Positions 1-13,521 of a stretch of 64,000 bases of DNA are shown here, one piece after another. The notes below the pieces were generated by a model. The model saw only the letters and a program-made list of their open reading frames with translations. It had not been told where the DNA came from and made no database searches. The stretch spans positions 434,001 through 498,000 of the forward strand of contig JAHQRK010000005.1 of NCBI GenBank assembly GCA_019828595.1, read 5' to 3'. The DNA comes from Aphanomyces cochlioides (Eukaryota; Oomycota; Saprolegniomycetes; Saprolegniales; Verrucalvaceae). The position numbers and the translations under genes are program-made. Within the stretch, counting starts at the first letter, position 1. Each line of letters opens with the position of its first letter.

Positions 1-1087
1 TTCCAAATCTATTTGAAATCGATAGCCAATCAGAATCGAGTATTTGCCTTCTTAACAAAAACACACGCAAAACACACATTCACAACTTTACTTTATTGAA
101 TGTACTTTCATATTGCACTTGAACTCACTATACCTGAATAGTATTTGAGAATATTTCAATTTTTAGTCAAAAATACAAATTTCAGTGAAAAAGACAATAG
201 GTGTATGTATCGATTTTTTTAATCAATTTCCGAATCTCGCAGCCAATCAGAATCGAGTATTTAACTAATTCACGCAAAACACACCCAAACACACCCTAAT
301 ACACATGCAATTACTTTCGCCAATATTCGGCTCAACTTGGCTCAAATCGATTTAGAAATGTATTTGATTTTTGGTCGAAACTACTAGTACAAATTTGACT
401 GAAATTGACAATAGAGAGTTTTCGGACGCGATTTTCAGTTCAGATTCAAGCTATTTCCTCTGTAAAATAATATTTCCTGTATAAAATTGTTCTCAAGATT
501 TAGTTTGCCCCAAACAACTGCCCCAAATACACGTTGGTACACACACCTGGGTGATCTGAATCTTGTATACATTTTCGAGATACAGCGTCTGAATCTGAAA
601 CCAGATTTTAAATTTCAGGTAGGATAATTGCCTTCTGATTGGTTAATGACAACCGTTTTCAATCTGAAATCGAATCTAAGGCCCTGTTCGGTGAAAAAAC
701 GTGATTTTTCAACTTAGAGATCACAAAAAGTTGGAGTTTTGGGGCAAATACATTTGCCATTGGGTGTAATTCACCTAACCTCATGATCTCAAACTGGCTC
801 TCCCAGCTCAATGCTCCAGAGGTAGAAATAATAAATCAGGTTTTCAGTGGGGCAATGTAGCGATGTCCCAAAACCCAAAAATTCGTGTTCGCTGAAACCA
901 TCAAAAACCTGGTTTTTGGCCCTTTTTCCATATGTTTTGACCCCAAAACCTGAGTTGATCTCATCACCTCCGAAATACACGTTTGGCCCGCATCAAATTT
1001 CAGATCGGATCTGAATCTGAATCTAAAATGTTGTGTTTCCGAAAACTCTAATATTTGATCCAATCCACTCATTTTCGAACTAGCAGC
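1..1087. repeat. AT-rich non-coding region with a decayed direct repeat
   Basis: No convincing coding region is seen. Two stretches about 215 bp apart share blocks: CCAATCAGAATCGAGTATT near 26 and near 243, CACGCAAAACACAC near 65 and near 271, and a similar 'CAAATTT..TGAAA..GACAATAG' block near 176 and near 391. This suggests an old tandem duplication. Variants of 'GATCTGAATCT' recur further right. Confidence 0.5.
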
Positions 1088-1438
1088 ATGGATATCAAGC
1101 GATTCCACGCCCAAGCGCGATTTAGCGAAGCTGTTGTCCACAACCAGACTGTCTACTTGTCAGGGCAATTGGCCGATGATTTGAACGGCGATATTGAAGC
1201 GCAGACACGAGAAACCCTTGCAAGTATCGATGAATTTCTCGCAGATGCTGGCACGGACAAGTCTCGCCTGCTCTCAGCGACAATCTATCTCAAAGATATG
1301 GCCGACTACGCCAAGATGAACGCTATTTGGGATGCTTGGGTTGTCCCTGGAGCTGCCCCCGCGCGCGCGACCGTCCAAGCGCATTTGTATGACCCAAATG
1401 TCCTCGTGGAGATCTCAGTGATTGCAGCAACCAAGTAA
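1088..1438 (+). CDS. RIDA: RidA/YjgF/UK114 family enamine-imine deaminase
   Basis: The reading frame encodes about 116 residues, the usual size of single-domain RidA proteins, which hydrolyse reactive enamine/imine intermediates of amino-acid catabolism. Family features seen: an N-terminal strand with FSEAVVHNQTVYLSGQL, a long helix (EAQTRETLASIDEFLADAG), the 'LLSATIYLKDMADYAKMN' segment, and a C-terminal 'PARATVQAH' with the conserved arginine that binds the substrate carboxylate, followed by 'VLVEISVIAA'. The ATG at 1088 fits the family N-terminus; the frame is open further upstream but without an ATG. No intron is needed. The next gene starts 48 bp downstream on the same strand. Confidence 0.9.
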   Translation: MDIKRFHAQARFSEAVVHNQTVYLSGQLADDLNGDIEAQTRETLASIDEFLADAGTDKSRLLSATIYLKDMADYAKMNAIWDAWVVPGAAPARATVQAHLYDPNVLVEISVIAATK

Positions 1439-1485
1439 ATAAGTTCTTCGGTTTCGACTTGAAGCGTTTTTCTCCACATCCCTCT

Positions 1486-2910
1486 ATGGACATGGAACTA
1501 GAGACATGCCGTCGTCAAAGTATCTTCGACACGAGTCTCTCGGAGGATTCAAGTTACATCCAAGCTCCGAGTACTCCAGTAGAATCTGATGTTGCCGATG
1601 TGCTTCCTGTTGATTGCAATGGCGCGCCAAACCCCCAAGCGATTGATATTGCATTCCATCAACTCTGGGTCCTTCCACTGCTCTTGGGAACTTACGTCTT
1701 CAGTCGACAGTATATCTACGACCATGCACTGCCGCTCTTGGCTGTTTTGATCATGACGATCGTTGCCGTGGATTACTTTTGGCTCTCAGCCGTCCTTTTG
1801 AAGCATCCAGCAGGCTCTCCACGGCCTCTTTGTGATGTAATTGCTACTAGAGCATGCAGGAACTTCAGCAGCAGCTCTTTGCAAACCGCAGCATGGATTT
1901 TGATCGTTCTACTCGGCGCTGCAGGAATGAGCGGCATTTTCTACGGAGCAACCGTCGCTGGCATTCCTCTCCTGATTGGAGATCACGATGCGTACGTCGA
2001 CGAAATGCAAATCATCGGCGCCTTTTCCGGCTTTGTCTGTGGCTGTGGTGTCTTCGCCTGTCCATCCATTCAAGCCGCAGCGTCGCTACTTGTCTACTGC
2101 GGCGCATTCGTCCTGCAGAGCGTCAACATTGTCGCGTTCCAAAGCGAAGTCGCCCATCACAGCTTCATTCTCGACTTTGGCGAGCTTATGGCTCAGGTAG
2201 AATCAACCTATCTCGACTTCTTAAATGACTTCTATCATAGATGGGCGTCTTGATCGTCTTAATTTTGCTTTTCGATCCATCCGCACCGCCAAAACTTGTC
2301 GTGGTCCATATCGGACAGCATATTGCTGGTCTCGTATATATTTATGGCTGCTGCTCAACGATGGCGGTCTATGCTGGTCGATTCTACAGGGAGCATGCGG
2401 TTTTAATCTTTCAAGGCGTGATTGTGACGGCGTGGACAGCTGCACTAGCTTCATTTCTCTGGTATGCTCGTTTTGCCAACGTGACAACAAATAATTTGCT
2501 GAACCGACCGGTGATTCCATCGTTACAAGGTAGTCCTAGCATTGGCGGAGTGATTTATAGCGGCATTGGCGGCGTCTGTGGTATTTTTCTTGCTTCGTTG
2601 TGGCTACCTATCCCTGGAACTTTCATCATCCGGCTAGTCTACTCATTTCTTGCCGTCGTCTTGGCTCAATGGTCGAGTGGATGGTGAATTCCCCGCTCTC
2701 GAAATACACTCAACTCTTTGATCTAGGTGGATGGTCGTCCGAAATTTAGCTGGCAATCATCGGACTGCGCTGCGCTTCTTCACAGATGGGTTAGCTGTCT
2801 TGTTGCCCTTGACGCTCTTTTTCTATCCTTACTACCGTATCGACCATCCGAATTCGTTCCTGCTGCCACGAAGCACACTCGTAGCTTTACACATTTTACC
2901 CGCAGAATGA
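1486..2910 (+). CDS. polytopic membrane protein of unknown function (3 exons)
   Basis: Three exons join cleanly: 1486-2196, 2241-2683 and 2727-2910, with GT-AG introns of 44 and 43 nt in phases 0 and 2. The product is about 445 residues. After a polar N-terminus of about 65 residues come roughly ten hydrophobic segments, including 'ALPLLAVLIMTIVAVDYFW', 'AAWILIVLLGAAG', 'GVLIVLILLF', 'IIRLVYSFLAVVLAQW' and, in exon 3, 'LAVLLPLTLFFYPYY'. It is an integral membrane protein, but I recognise no family signature. Exon 3 is supported because it keeps a hydrophobic frame to a TGA at 2908. The start is the first ATG of the frame; a second lies two codons later. Confidence 0.7.
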
Positions 2911-3137
2911 AAAACAATTCAAACGTAGATTTTTAGTCCAAACTAGCTCCACAACAACGACCCCGCCTTTATCCTATTTTTTATCGATTGGCTCCGTGGC
3001 GGGAGTAGATGAAGGTGGTGGATTGAGCAAATTGTCGGTCGATTTGGCCATTTCCAACTTCGATCGAGGGGTTGAAATCGTCGCTTCAAACGGCGGCGCG
3101 TCTCTATAAAGTCATTTGAGCAAATCTCGACAAGGAA

Positions 3138-6100
3138 TCAATTGTACTTGGACGTGGCCGACTTGAAAGCTTGCCGCAAGAATGCAACTTCACGAGCGAG
3201 CGAGTCCTTTTCCTGGTCGAGTTTCGTGACTTTGGCTTCAAGTTCTTCGTACGGAATTTGGACTACAGAGGACAATTTTGACATGCAGCATGCAAGCATG
3301 TTTAGCTTACCTTTGACGGTGCCGCCTAAATTACGCACGATGGCGCTGTTGGACGTGGAAATCGCATCTTTGGGGGGATCCATGATATATGGATTGATGA
3401 AAAGCTGGAATTCCAGTCGATGGCTTTGCAAATACTGGATGAATTCCTTGGTTACGCATGGAACGTGATGAATGTGCGAGTAGTTAAAGACGGGATTGCG
3501 TGTGTTTTGCTCAACGCTTTCCGTCGTGAAGAGCTCGCCGAGGAATTCATATTGACAGTATGCCAAGTCGGTAATCATGGGCAATCCCAGCGCTTGCTTG
3601 ATCTCCAATTTGTACGTCCAGGGCTTGCCCACCTTATGAATTGCCAAGTCAGGTTAAATTGAAGTCCTCAAAGCGCTTACCAAGTCGTCAGGACCGTCGA
3701 CGTCTTCAATCGCATTTGGATCATGCTTCGATTCATCGTCAGAACTCAATGGCGTCCAGATGACTTGGAGTTTTCCAATAGTATTAAATGGCGGCACGGC
3801 ATTTTTGATATTCATATTGCTAGTCGCAAGCATCAAGAGACTGAAAGACGACAAAGTCGACTACCTTTCGTCAGGATCGGTCTCTAGATTGTAGAGCAAA
3901 TACTCTGGAAAGCTCGTGACGCTGCCAACGTGAAACGAATTGTCAAAGAGCAGCGTGATGGGATCGTGGCCTTGGGGACTTGAGTACTCTCGGTTGTTGG
4001 CGATTGCATTCTTGAGAAAAGCAACTTCGTCTTTCAAGAGCGCGTACGCTTTCACAAATTCAAACACGTCGAGAAGAATCGTCTCGTCGGTCTGACTGTT
4101 GTGGACTTTCACTTTGACTTGTGGAATGCCATCGCCGTCAGACCCACCGCCGCCTTTTAATGCCGTTTCAAAGCTGAGCATGTCGCGATTCAAGACGCCG
4201 ACGATTTGTTTGAGCTCGTTGATTTTTGGTAGCACGTCGCGTAATTCCTGGTCGTTTACTTGCCTCGCAAGTCGTTCTTTCTCCTAGTGAAGCGCGGTCA
4301 GTCAAAATCTACCCTTTGGCGATAATGCAAGACCTGTTGAGCCAACTCGCGAAGTTTTTGTTCACGTTCCGCGACTTCTTCCGCCGATGCTGTTGATGCT
4401 TGGGCTCGTGCAGCGTCTAATTCTGCTTTTTGTTTTTCCCACGCCGCTCTTTCAGCTTCAAATTGCTTCTTCTGTGCTTCGAGAGCAAGCATCGCAGCGG
4501 TATCTTGACTTTGTAAAGCTTGTTGGAATTCTCTAGCAGCGTCGTCCGCCGAAGGTGGCTCAACACTTGGATCTTCCCGGCCTGGATAACGAAATAACAT
4601 GAGCTCAGTGCCAATGACGACGCGGTCGAATGGAGCAAGGACGATGCGGGCTCGTGGCTCGAGCTTTTTGCCATTATGCAGCACTTCGCCTTTGCCTGCG
4701 ATTAAAGTAACGACACCACCAGTGTCTACTCCATCCCCATCAATGGCTGGCGGGGATTTTTCAAACGAGCAGTGATCTGCAATCACACTCAACGCCATGG
4801 GTTTGATATCTCCTTGCGTGCCGACAGTCGTGACCTAGATTTCATTCATTCCAGCTAGAAATCGCATATTGACGATGAAATTACCTCCTTGGACAGGATA
4901 AACATGAACCGCATCGAACGATACGCATCAACGTCCAAGTTGATCAAATACGGGAGCGTCGTCTTGTCTTCAAAGAATGTCAATGCAATGCCGCGCTTTT
5001 CATATTCTTCTCGCTGTCGCTGCATCATGGCTTCTTGCATTTTTGCAGCAGATTTCTCATTGTTGCCGTCGTCGTCACCATTTAATACATCTGATGAGAT
5101 CGCAAATTCAAACACAACGACGCACTATCCTCCTTACTCTCAAGTTGTTTTTGTTTCATGGCCAAGAGTTCGTTGAGTTTCTCCACTTGATCTCCGCCGC
5201 TGCCACCACCGTCACCTCCACTTTTGGCCATTTTTTCATTTTCAGCTTTGAGCATCGCGACGAGATTTTTCATTTCATCCAATTCCGCCATGAGCTAGAC
5301 AAAGAAAGTCAAGCTGAGTGAAAAGCAGGGAAAGAGAAACTTTTCGTTCAGCTGGTGACGCTGCCGTCGATGCTTTCTTGGGCTGGAGTTTAATCACCGA
5401 CGCATTTTTGGCAAAACCAAGCGTGGAGAACGTGTAGTTGTGGTAAGTGACTTCAGGTCGCACGGCGCAAAATAAATAAGTTCTGCAACATCACATCAGT
5501 GCTTAAACACAGGAAGTCAGCGACAAACCTGGCCTGGAGCATCGTGTCTTTGAGGTATTTGCACAAGAAATACGAATTACAGCCTGGAATACTCGCCCCT
5601 GGCTTGAGAGTCTTCTTCTGGACCGCCTCTAGGATCGCGTTGGTCATGGACATTCTTAGCTGTGGTGAAATTTTGCCGCACCTGCCATTTTCATAAAGAA
5701 CTGAGCCATTTCCGTCAAACTCAAGTTGATTTTCTTCCCCTGGTCTTGCAACTCTTTGGATTTCGCTGGATCAGGATGCGGTCCCAAGTATTTCATTTCG
5801 ATCGTGCCATCGTCAAAGGCGATCTTTTGGTAATTGGCGTACACGACGTCCCCTGCAGGCTCCGTGCCAGCTAAATCGCACACGTAGACACGGCCACGCT
5901 GTTTCATTCCTAACGATTCAGCCTGTAAGCTCGAATTCAAAAAAAAGTACAAGACCTTCTCGTTCCGGATCGGGTTTTTCCACTTCGAGCGTCATGATAC
6001 AATGACCACGAGTAGATTGATGATTGAATTGTGTTGGTGCGATAGCTTTGCGAGCATTCGCACTCATAAACGTCTTGCGAAGATCGTTCCAGTCCTTTAG

Positions 6101-6881
6101 AACAACGCCCTAAAGTGGAAAGCAGTGACGTAAGCGCAGAATATCAAGTGTGGAGCTTTACTTGACACCATTCAATGTCCATAAAACCATCGGGGTCTTT
6201 GCGCATTCCGTTCTTGTATTGCTGCTCTTGCGCCATGGGCGACATGAGATCTCGGACAGTATCAACAACGTTTTGGAAGTATTTCATTGTAATTTTCCAT
6301 CCATCTTGCTTTTCCTTGAAGAGTTCATAAGCGAGACGAGGAAAGATGCCCCACTATGCAGTGTTCACAACTCAATAGTAACTCTTTCTGCTTTACCAAA
6401 GGATGGGGCTCTTCATGCTTGAACCAAGCTTCAGGAATATCCACAGCATCCGGCTAGCCACTGTTCATAGAATGGAAATGGGCTTAAGGAGTACCCCAAA
6501 GACAGTAAATGTTTTGCCAGATCCACTCAACCCGTACGCAAACATCACGACAGCATTACCGCCGAGTAGGTCCGCTTTAATCTTGCTTCCGCAGGATTCG
6601 TATGCCATGGACTGATCCGTAAGAAGCATATTGTCAGCTGGCAATGTATCGCCCTTGATATGGCGCTTGTAGCCGTACGCACTCCACCACGACCAACTGA
6701 ATGCAAATCTAAGTCAGTGTGAGTTACCATCGAAACTTCAAAATTACCGCGTTGTGGAGTACGTGGAATTAATGAGCTCAACTTCTCCTTCTTCGTCTCC
6801 TTTCTGCGTCATTACAACACCCAAAGTATCGTCGATCGTGAAAGGACGGCAGCGGACGCATACCTTGATGCTCACGCTCAT
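3138..6881 (-). CDS. kinesin-3-like motor protein with FHA domain
   Basis: The start ATG is at 6881 (protein begins MSVSIKVCVRCRPF, a typical kinesin beta1 strand) and the stop is at 3138. About a dozen short introns interrupt it; the first is 6709-6747. Visible in order: the P-loop AYGLSGSGKTFTVFG (codons near 6500-6540), a switch-I-like HQSTRGHC (near 6010-6040), a DLAGTEPAG switch II (near 5850-5880), the motor end 'YHNYTFSTLGFAKNASVI' (near 5390-5450), coiled coil, an FHA domain (near 4570-4790), more coiled coil, and a C-terminal region with 'IGKLQVIWTPL' and 'KPWTYKLEIKQALGLP' resembling the kinesin-3 stalk domain of KIF1/KIF13/KIF28. The motor-FHA order is diagnostic of kinesin-3, which carries vesicles to microtubule plus ends. 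The switch sequences are divergent (AGTE for AGSE), so motor activity is likely but not certain. Exact splice sites near 5650-5950 are uncertain. Confidence 0.85.
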
Positions 6882-7341
6882 TGTCAAGATCAGACGCGAC
6901 CTTTCAAGATCCACTCACAAGGTCAAAACTTTGAAATTCGATACCTATCACATCGCATGTAAAACAAAACCTCTCTAAACCAATAATATCAAAATACGTA
7001 TCATAATTTCAATTTGATAATTCGATTTTCCCGCCATTTTATTCAATAACGAGACAAACCTCATTCTGGCTGCACTAACTCCATATTTTACAGAGTAGAA
7101 CACCCGACAGCTTTAGAGACACCTTGAAGGTTAGATTGTCATGCGAATAAGCAGGAATACCTTTGACTCGGCAAGATTCAAATATTGTGGCATTCCTGCA
7201 GCCAATGGAATATTGGATGATTTTTGAAAAATGATATATTTATTATCACACTATTTAGATTTTCCTTGTATAAATTAATAAATGATACAATTAGAGAGGA
7301 TTTTTGACAAATTCAAATTTTGAATCCAATTCGTGAAAGGC
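6882..7341. other. divergent intergenic region between kinesin and ASPM genes
   Basis: This AT-rich stretch of about 460 bp separates two genes transcribed away from each other and must hold both promoters. I see no named motif and no RNA gene. Confidence 0.4.
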
Positions 7342-10300
7342 ATGGAAGGAAGTGAGTCGCACGGTACGGATGATGCGATGAAACGGCGGCGCTGAGATCT
7401 CTACATAGGCCTTGTTTATTCCCTTGCGACTGTCAACACACTCAAGCGGAAAGCCCCGTCGATTGCATCGGAAGGTACGTCTTTTATTTCGACAAAACTG
7501 CTTAGCATGAGGTCCCGCGTGTAGACGACAAGGAGAACCAAGACTTAGACGATTCAGGATTTCTATTCTCGCCATCGCCTAATCGACTCAAACGAAAAGC
7601 AAACTTCCTCGATATGCCTAAAGGTGCCGACACTCCATCCGTCTTGTCGGCATCTCGAAGTTCCATATACAGCAGCCAGCTTGATTCGCCACGAAAGCGC
7701 GAATCTCCCATAGGTCTCAACCATACATTTCTCCTCAACAACTTTCAGCATGTCCCATCGCTTGACTTTGGCGTTGTCCAAATTGGTCAATCAAGCACAC
7801 TGACGATCAAATTGTCGAATCCGAGCGAATTTGGTGTCGCGAATGTCATTGTTGAGGACATTCTTCCGAAGACAGTCGCGTCTTCGTTTTTTGTTGATGC
7901 TAGCCAAGTACTAGTGATCCCAATGCAATCATCATCGACAATGACCGTGACTTTTTCTCCCAATTCGCCTGGGCGTACGCATGCAAAGCTGTACATTCGA
8001 CTCAACAAACGATTCCGACTCTTTTGCTCATTACAAGGCTCGAGCCCACCGTCATCCAAATCTACAGAGCCTTCTCTCCGCTCGTCCACATCGTCATTAT
8101 CATCCTCTACATCAATGACCAAGCGTCCCAAGCTCGCAAAACAGCCTAGTATACCACAGACATCGAGCGATCAAGAGTGGAAGAAACGTCGGATGGTCTA
8201 CGATGCGAACTGGATTCCAAAACAAGAAGCAGGATTTCAAAAATGGCTCAATTTTACTCTGCTTGGAGCCCATTTCATTGAAATCCAGGACGAAACACCA
8301 TTGACCCAAGACAGATATTATCAATTGCGTCAGCTCGCCATCACACGTCTCGAATCGAAAATTCGAGTCGCCGCCAAGGCTGTCTACCACAACCCTCAAA
8401 CCGATCACATCTTGTATCGACTTCAACAAGAAATCACAGCGCGGCGCCTTACGATTCGTGTTGACAGACCTCTACATGTTGATGTTGGCTTGCAACAAGA
8501 TTTGATGGACTTGTTCAACTCGTACCACCCACTCTGGCTCACGCTTGCATTTGAAGTGGTCCTGGGAATCAAGTTGGTCGCTTCGTTAAGCGAATTAATG
8601 CAGCCAGCGTCAAGCCGTATGCCACAATTTCTCCGACGGACAATTATCGAGCGTATTGTTCAAGATCCAGCGGTGAAAGTGAAAGCAGGAAGCACAGAAA
8701 ATGTGGCTAAATTACGTGTCATCACGCTTGTACGATGTTTCATGGTCGTCTATTTCCTCGATCAAGCGCACCAGAATCGCCATGTTGATCATGTGGCACT
8801 ACCATGCCTCTTTCGGCCAACTAGTACCATCAAACGGAGCAAACAAATGCTGATTGAAATTTGCCAGCGATATTTGGCCCAAGAAGGAAACGTCTTGCGC
8901 CATCTCTACAATTTGGAGTACGAGGTGTGCTATCAGCAATCCGTTTTGGAAGAAATGGACATGCAAGTGCAGAATCTAGCCTTAGATTTACGTGATGGTA
9001 TGAGGCTGGTACGACATCCAACATAGCCTTGGCTCATACTACGTAGGTTCGTTTGATGGAAACTCTGGATCCAGCAAACAAAGGTTTGAGCCAACAATTG
9101 CGCCTCCCGGCTGTCTCCCGACTTCAAAAAGTCCACAACGTCCAAGTTACCCTCACATGCTTGCAAGAGCGTTACCACATGCCGGTGCAAACTCTCGAAT
9201 CGAGCGGTGTTACGCGCCAAGTAACTGGGATTACGGCCAAAGACATTGTCGATGGCCATCGAGAAAAGACATTGGCTTTGTTGTGGCAGGTAATCCGCTG
9301 CCTTTTTGGCTTAGAAATGAAGATTGAAAATTGTAGATTATCAGCTACTTTAAGCTGGCTCATGTTGTAAAGATTTCTCAACTGGAGATGGAAATTGAAC
9401 GAATTCGTCGCCGCCGTCGTGTCGAAGATGAAACCCCACCGAACTATTCAATTGACAAGACAAAGGAACCCATTGCTTGGCTCCTTCTAGAGTGGTGCCG
9501 TCTAGTATGCGCCCATTACAACGTCCCGATTCGCAACTTCACAGCATCTTTTGCTGATGGTAAAGCGTTATGCTTGATGGTTCATTACTACCACCCCCGG
9601 GTACTGAAAGTCAGACACTTATTGTATCTCTAACGTTAGTTGAATAGTTACTGGAAAAATGGGAAATTCAGTGGACGACAAGCGACACGAAAAACCAAGA
9701 GATTTCTTCCGTCACACCATTGCTCGCGAACGAGCGCGCTAACTTTGCTCTGGTCAACCAAAAAGTCAAGCAGCTTGGCCAAATTCCAGTTTTGCTGCCA
9801 CTCTTTGACTCGGAGCATTTGCCAGAAGAAAAAGTTATTCTGACGTTTTTGGCCTATTTGCATGCTCGATTGCTTGGTGCGAGCCGTGAAATCCATGCTG
9901 CCTTCACCCTTCAGGTACAAGAATAGCCTTCATTCTACTCCAAACTCATCCACTTGTAGCATTGGTGGGTGCCGCGATTTCGACGCACTCGTATCAAAAA
10001 GAGAAATCAAAGTGCACGAGTTCTTCAAAGATTTTGGGCCTCTACTTCGATCACACGATGGGTCCGACGATCGATTCATCAACGCATGCGGTGTATTTGT
10101 AAGCTCCAAGCTTTTGGAAGGATGGTCTTGGCCAAACGAGAAGTTCAGCGAAGGCGTCAGGCTGCACAAGCTCTCCAACCAACTCCACTGTCCCAACCTT
10201 TCCAACTTCGACAACTTCCTACTTTTGAAGAAATTCCAGATGAAAAAGAGCCAGAAGAGGAGGTTGACACAGAGGATGAAGAAGTACAGACAGTTGCTGC

Positions 10301-12830
10301 CATGATCGTGCAGAGATGGTGGCGCCGATGGCAAGACCTGGACAGAATGAAGAGGTTCTGGACTACTCTTATCAAACATGGCGTACCAATTCAACACACT
10401 GCAGCCCGTGTAATTCAAACTTGGTTTCGCCGTTGGTATACACAATCAACTTGGTATGCTATGGTGTTCTACCTTCGTTTGTTACAAAAGCAAAATACTG
10501 CTGCTACAAAACTTCAGCGATGGTGGTCGGAGAGAAAAACTCGTCCATTCTGGCTTGCCTGGGGATTTGTTGCGCGAGGTAACTCCAAGTATTTGGCTGC
10601 AAGACGTCTTCAAGCGTGGTGGCGTACGATTCATTCTAAACATCATGCTCTTCAAGTTCAAACGACGTGGAATACGTGGGTGTATCAGCTTGTTCAACGC
10701 AAGGCTGCCGTACGCACGTTGGAAGGTTGGTGGCACACTGAATGTGTCGTTCGAAAATGGCATCATATTGTGTTTTCTGCTGTGGATATGCAGCGCCAAG
10801 ACCTTTGGGATCAAGTGCTTGATGCGTCAGCTGCGCGAATCCAGCGATGGTGGCGTCAAAGTGTGCATTTGCATTCTGTACAAGACTGGTGGATGCAGTT
10901 GGCTGGTTTGGTCTGGGAACAGCACATGGCTGCGCGAAGAATTCAACATGCGTGGGCGCAATTTCGCATCCGACAAGCCAATGCCGAGTATGAAGAGAAT
11001 GTCGCCGCAATTCGTATCCAGCAATGGTACCGCAATGGGAAAGCGCTTTCAAGTATCCAATTCAAGTGGACACAATTGATCTATGCCTTATGGGAGCAAA
11101 GGACGCATTACGTGGCATCGTCCATGATCCAAAATGCTTGGAGGCGGTATTCTATGAGCCTCAAGTTAAAATCGACGTTGTCTTCGGCATCGCTAGCTGC
11201 TACTCGTATTCAAAAGTGGTGGAGACAAGCCAAATCGCTATGGGCAACCAAGCAAATATGGACGCAATTGACGATTGCGCTTTGGGAGCGACGAAACCAA
11301 GAACTTGCGGCAACGATCGTTCAGCAGTTCTGGCGACAGCGACGGCAAGAAAATGCCGCTTCGCGCATTCAACTTTGGTGGATCAAAGCTCAACACCACA
11401 GACAAGTCAAGAATCAATGGACGCAATTAACTCTGGCTTTGTGGAATCAACAAAGCGAACAAGTTGCAGCTTCGCGTATTCAACTGTGGTGGGTCAAGGC
11501 TCAACATCACTGGCACGTTAAGAATCAGTGGACGCAATTAACGTTGGCATTGTGGAATCAACAAAGACAAGAAGTTGCTGCCACAATCGTGCAACGATGG
11601 TATCGCGGGCATAAGACGGATGCACACCTTGTTGCATGCTACCGCATTCAAAGATGGTGGCGCATCACGCAGGAAAGTCGTCAACTCGCTACTTTTTGGC
11701 TTCATCTGACCAATTTGGTGCGCCACACACAACGAAAAAAGGCTGTCGTGCTCCAAACGTGGGTCCGTACTTGCTTGATGAACCAACGAACTCTACGCAT
11801 TCAACAGAAATGGAACTACTTGGTCCAAACCTCAAAAATCCGTACGGCTGCTGCCACAGATATCCAAATGTTTGTCCGACGATATCAACAAATTCAATGG
11901 TGGAAAGCTGTCGTGATCCATGTTCAGAATCAGCATGCTGCTGCTGTATATATTCAACAGTGGTGGCGATCCCAACGTCAAAAGCCAGAGCCAACTCGGC
12001 TGCTGGCTGCCGCTCCTCGAGTTTGGAAAGTGGACCCCGTTGTGGTCCTTCAAAAGTGGTGGAGAGGTTAGTATTTGCTTGTGTAGCTTGGATCATTTGA
12101 TTTTGTAGGTATTCGAGTACGTATGCGGTGTGCTGAACCCATCACGATCATGCGTCATCGAGTGATTGCGGCCCAAACTTCGGCCGTCGTCGCAACTTTG
12201 GCTCTCCGTGAACAGTCGGCAGTGTACGTCCAAGAAAGCAACATACCGCTTCGCTATCGACTGAAGCGCGCCCTTGCGATTTTGAATACGTCCCCTCGGC
12301 TGCATGAAATGCTTCACGCTGTCCACACGCTTGAAATGTGCACGCGTCTGTCCAGAGAATGTTGCGTCGAATGCATTGCCCATCGTGTGCCTCGACTTCT
12401 CTACAGCGCAATTCGAAAATGCAATCGAAGTCGTCCCCACCTCGAGCTGCTCCATCAACTTCTCCAAGTGTGTCTTCATCTCAAAGATAACGACGATCTC
12501 GATGGCGTTGCGCTGAGTGTCGACTTGTGGATCGACATTATGCAAATGCACCGCGACTCGTCTGTGCTCTTCATGCTCGGCGCACGTCTGTGCAAGCACT
12601 CAATCCTCGCTTTGCGAAAAGCTGAGCGCCAAATTCCTGAAGACACGCCTCGGCGACTTCGCTTGCTCCACAACCTCCTCACAAAGAAAGCCAAGACGAA
12701 GAGCGCCGTTGATCGCGTCGCCATTGGTACGAATCCAAACGGTCCCAAGGACGCACTCCATCCTCAACGTGCCGCAGCCGTCCTCAACATGCTGCTTGGT
12801 CATGCAGAAGACAACCATGCCCACCACTAG
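7342..12830 (+). CDS. ASPM: ASPM-like spindle-pole protein (ASH, CH and IQ repeats)
   Basis: Exons run from about 7342 (or the in-frame ATG at 7614) to a TAG at 12828. In order: an ASPM-SPD2-Hydin (ASH) domain, with 'LDFGVVQIGQSSTLTIKLSN' near 7760-8030; a calponin-homology region with the hallmark 'DIVDGHREKTLALLWQ' (near 9245-9290) and a second CH segment 'LLLEWCRLVCAHYNVP' (near 9480); then from 9960 to 12066 a long IQ-repeat array with many 'AATxIQxWWR'-type units; and a C-terminal helical domain (12109-12830). This order is that of ASPM/Asp, which focuses microtubule minus ends at mitotic and meiotic spindle poles and binds calmodulin through the IQ motifs. One clean intron is 12067-12108 (42 nt). 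An upstream exon with an acidic/KEN-like stretch (DDKENQDLDDSG, near 7535-7570) is in frame with the 7614 ATG if introns near 7374-7425 and 7476-7530 are removed, so I prefer the longer start, less surely. Confidence 0.88.
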
Positions 12831-13521
12831 CCCCAGCGCTCACCGTATGTATAATTATTTCCAACAAGAAAGGATCGAGTTCCTCATACGAGAGTAACTT
12901 CGCTCCAGAAGACACGTGTCCCTGCCCAACCTGCGTCTATTAATAGACTTGGCTGCTAACACTCTTCCCCTCGAAAAAAAGCATTGGACAACTGCACAGT
13001 TGGCGTTCGATTTCAAGGGGATGATGCGTAACGTGGGGGGGGAAGAGCCACGTGGTAGTTCAACGCATGACTCGATTTCGTCGGTCGTCAAAGTTTTGAA
13101 CCTATCCAGGACAAGCGTCGGAAGAAAAGTTCCCTCAACAAACAACAGACGCTTGGAAAATCCTTGAACTGCTGCCACATCCAGACTGCATTATGCTACT
13201 AATCCAACTGCCGCGCAGTGGTTTGCACAGTCAATTCCACGGATAAAGTCGGTGCACGAGGGGGGGGCAATGCGATGGGTGCATCGTGAATTTCAATCGC
13301 CGGCTCACAATTGATTGCACAACCAGTTGGCCTTTCTCAATGCATACTGTACAATCCATGGCGTTTATAAAAGTTATCCTCATGTTTATAACTCGACTTT
13401 TATATGGGCAAAGTGCAAGTTGAATAACGTGAGATGTCGGTTGCCATGGTCAAAAGTGTAAAGTGCACATTACGCACTTTTGGATTTCTCTCATTTTCGC
13501 ATCTTGTGGTCGATAGAGAGC
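12831..13521. other. intergenic region, no gene seen
   Basis: About 690 bp between ASPM and GABA transaminase. It holds two G-runs (13035-13042 region and 13260-13267 region) and some short open frames without protein-like composition. I see no RNA gene or mobile element. Confidence 0.35.

Noticed and set aside
11238..12096. Several antisense open frames in the ASPM IQ region
   Set aside because: They mirror the repetitive IQ codons and have no support of their own.
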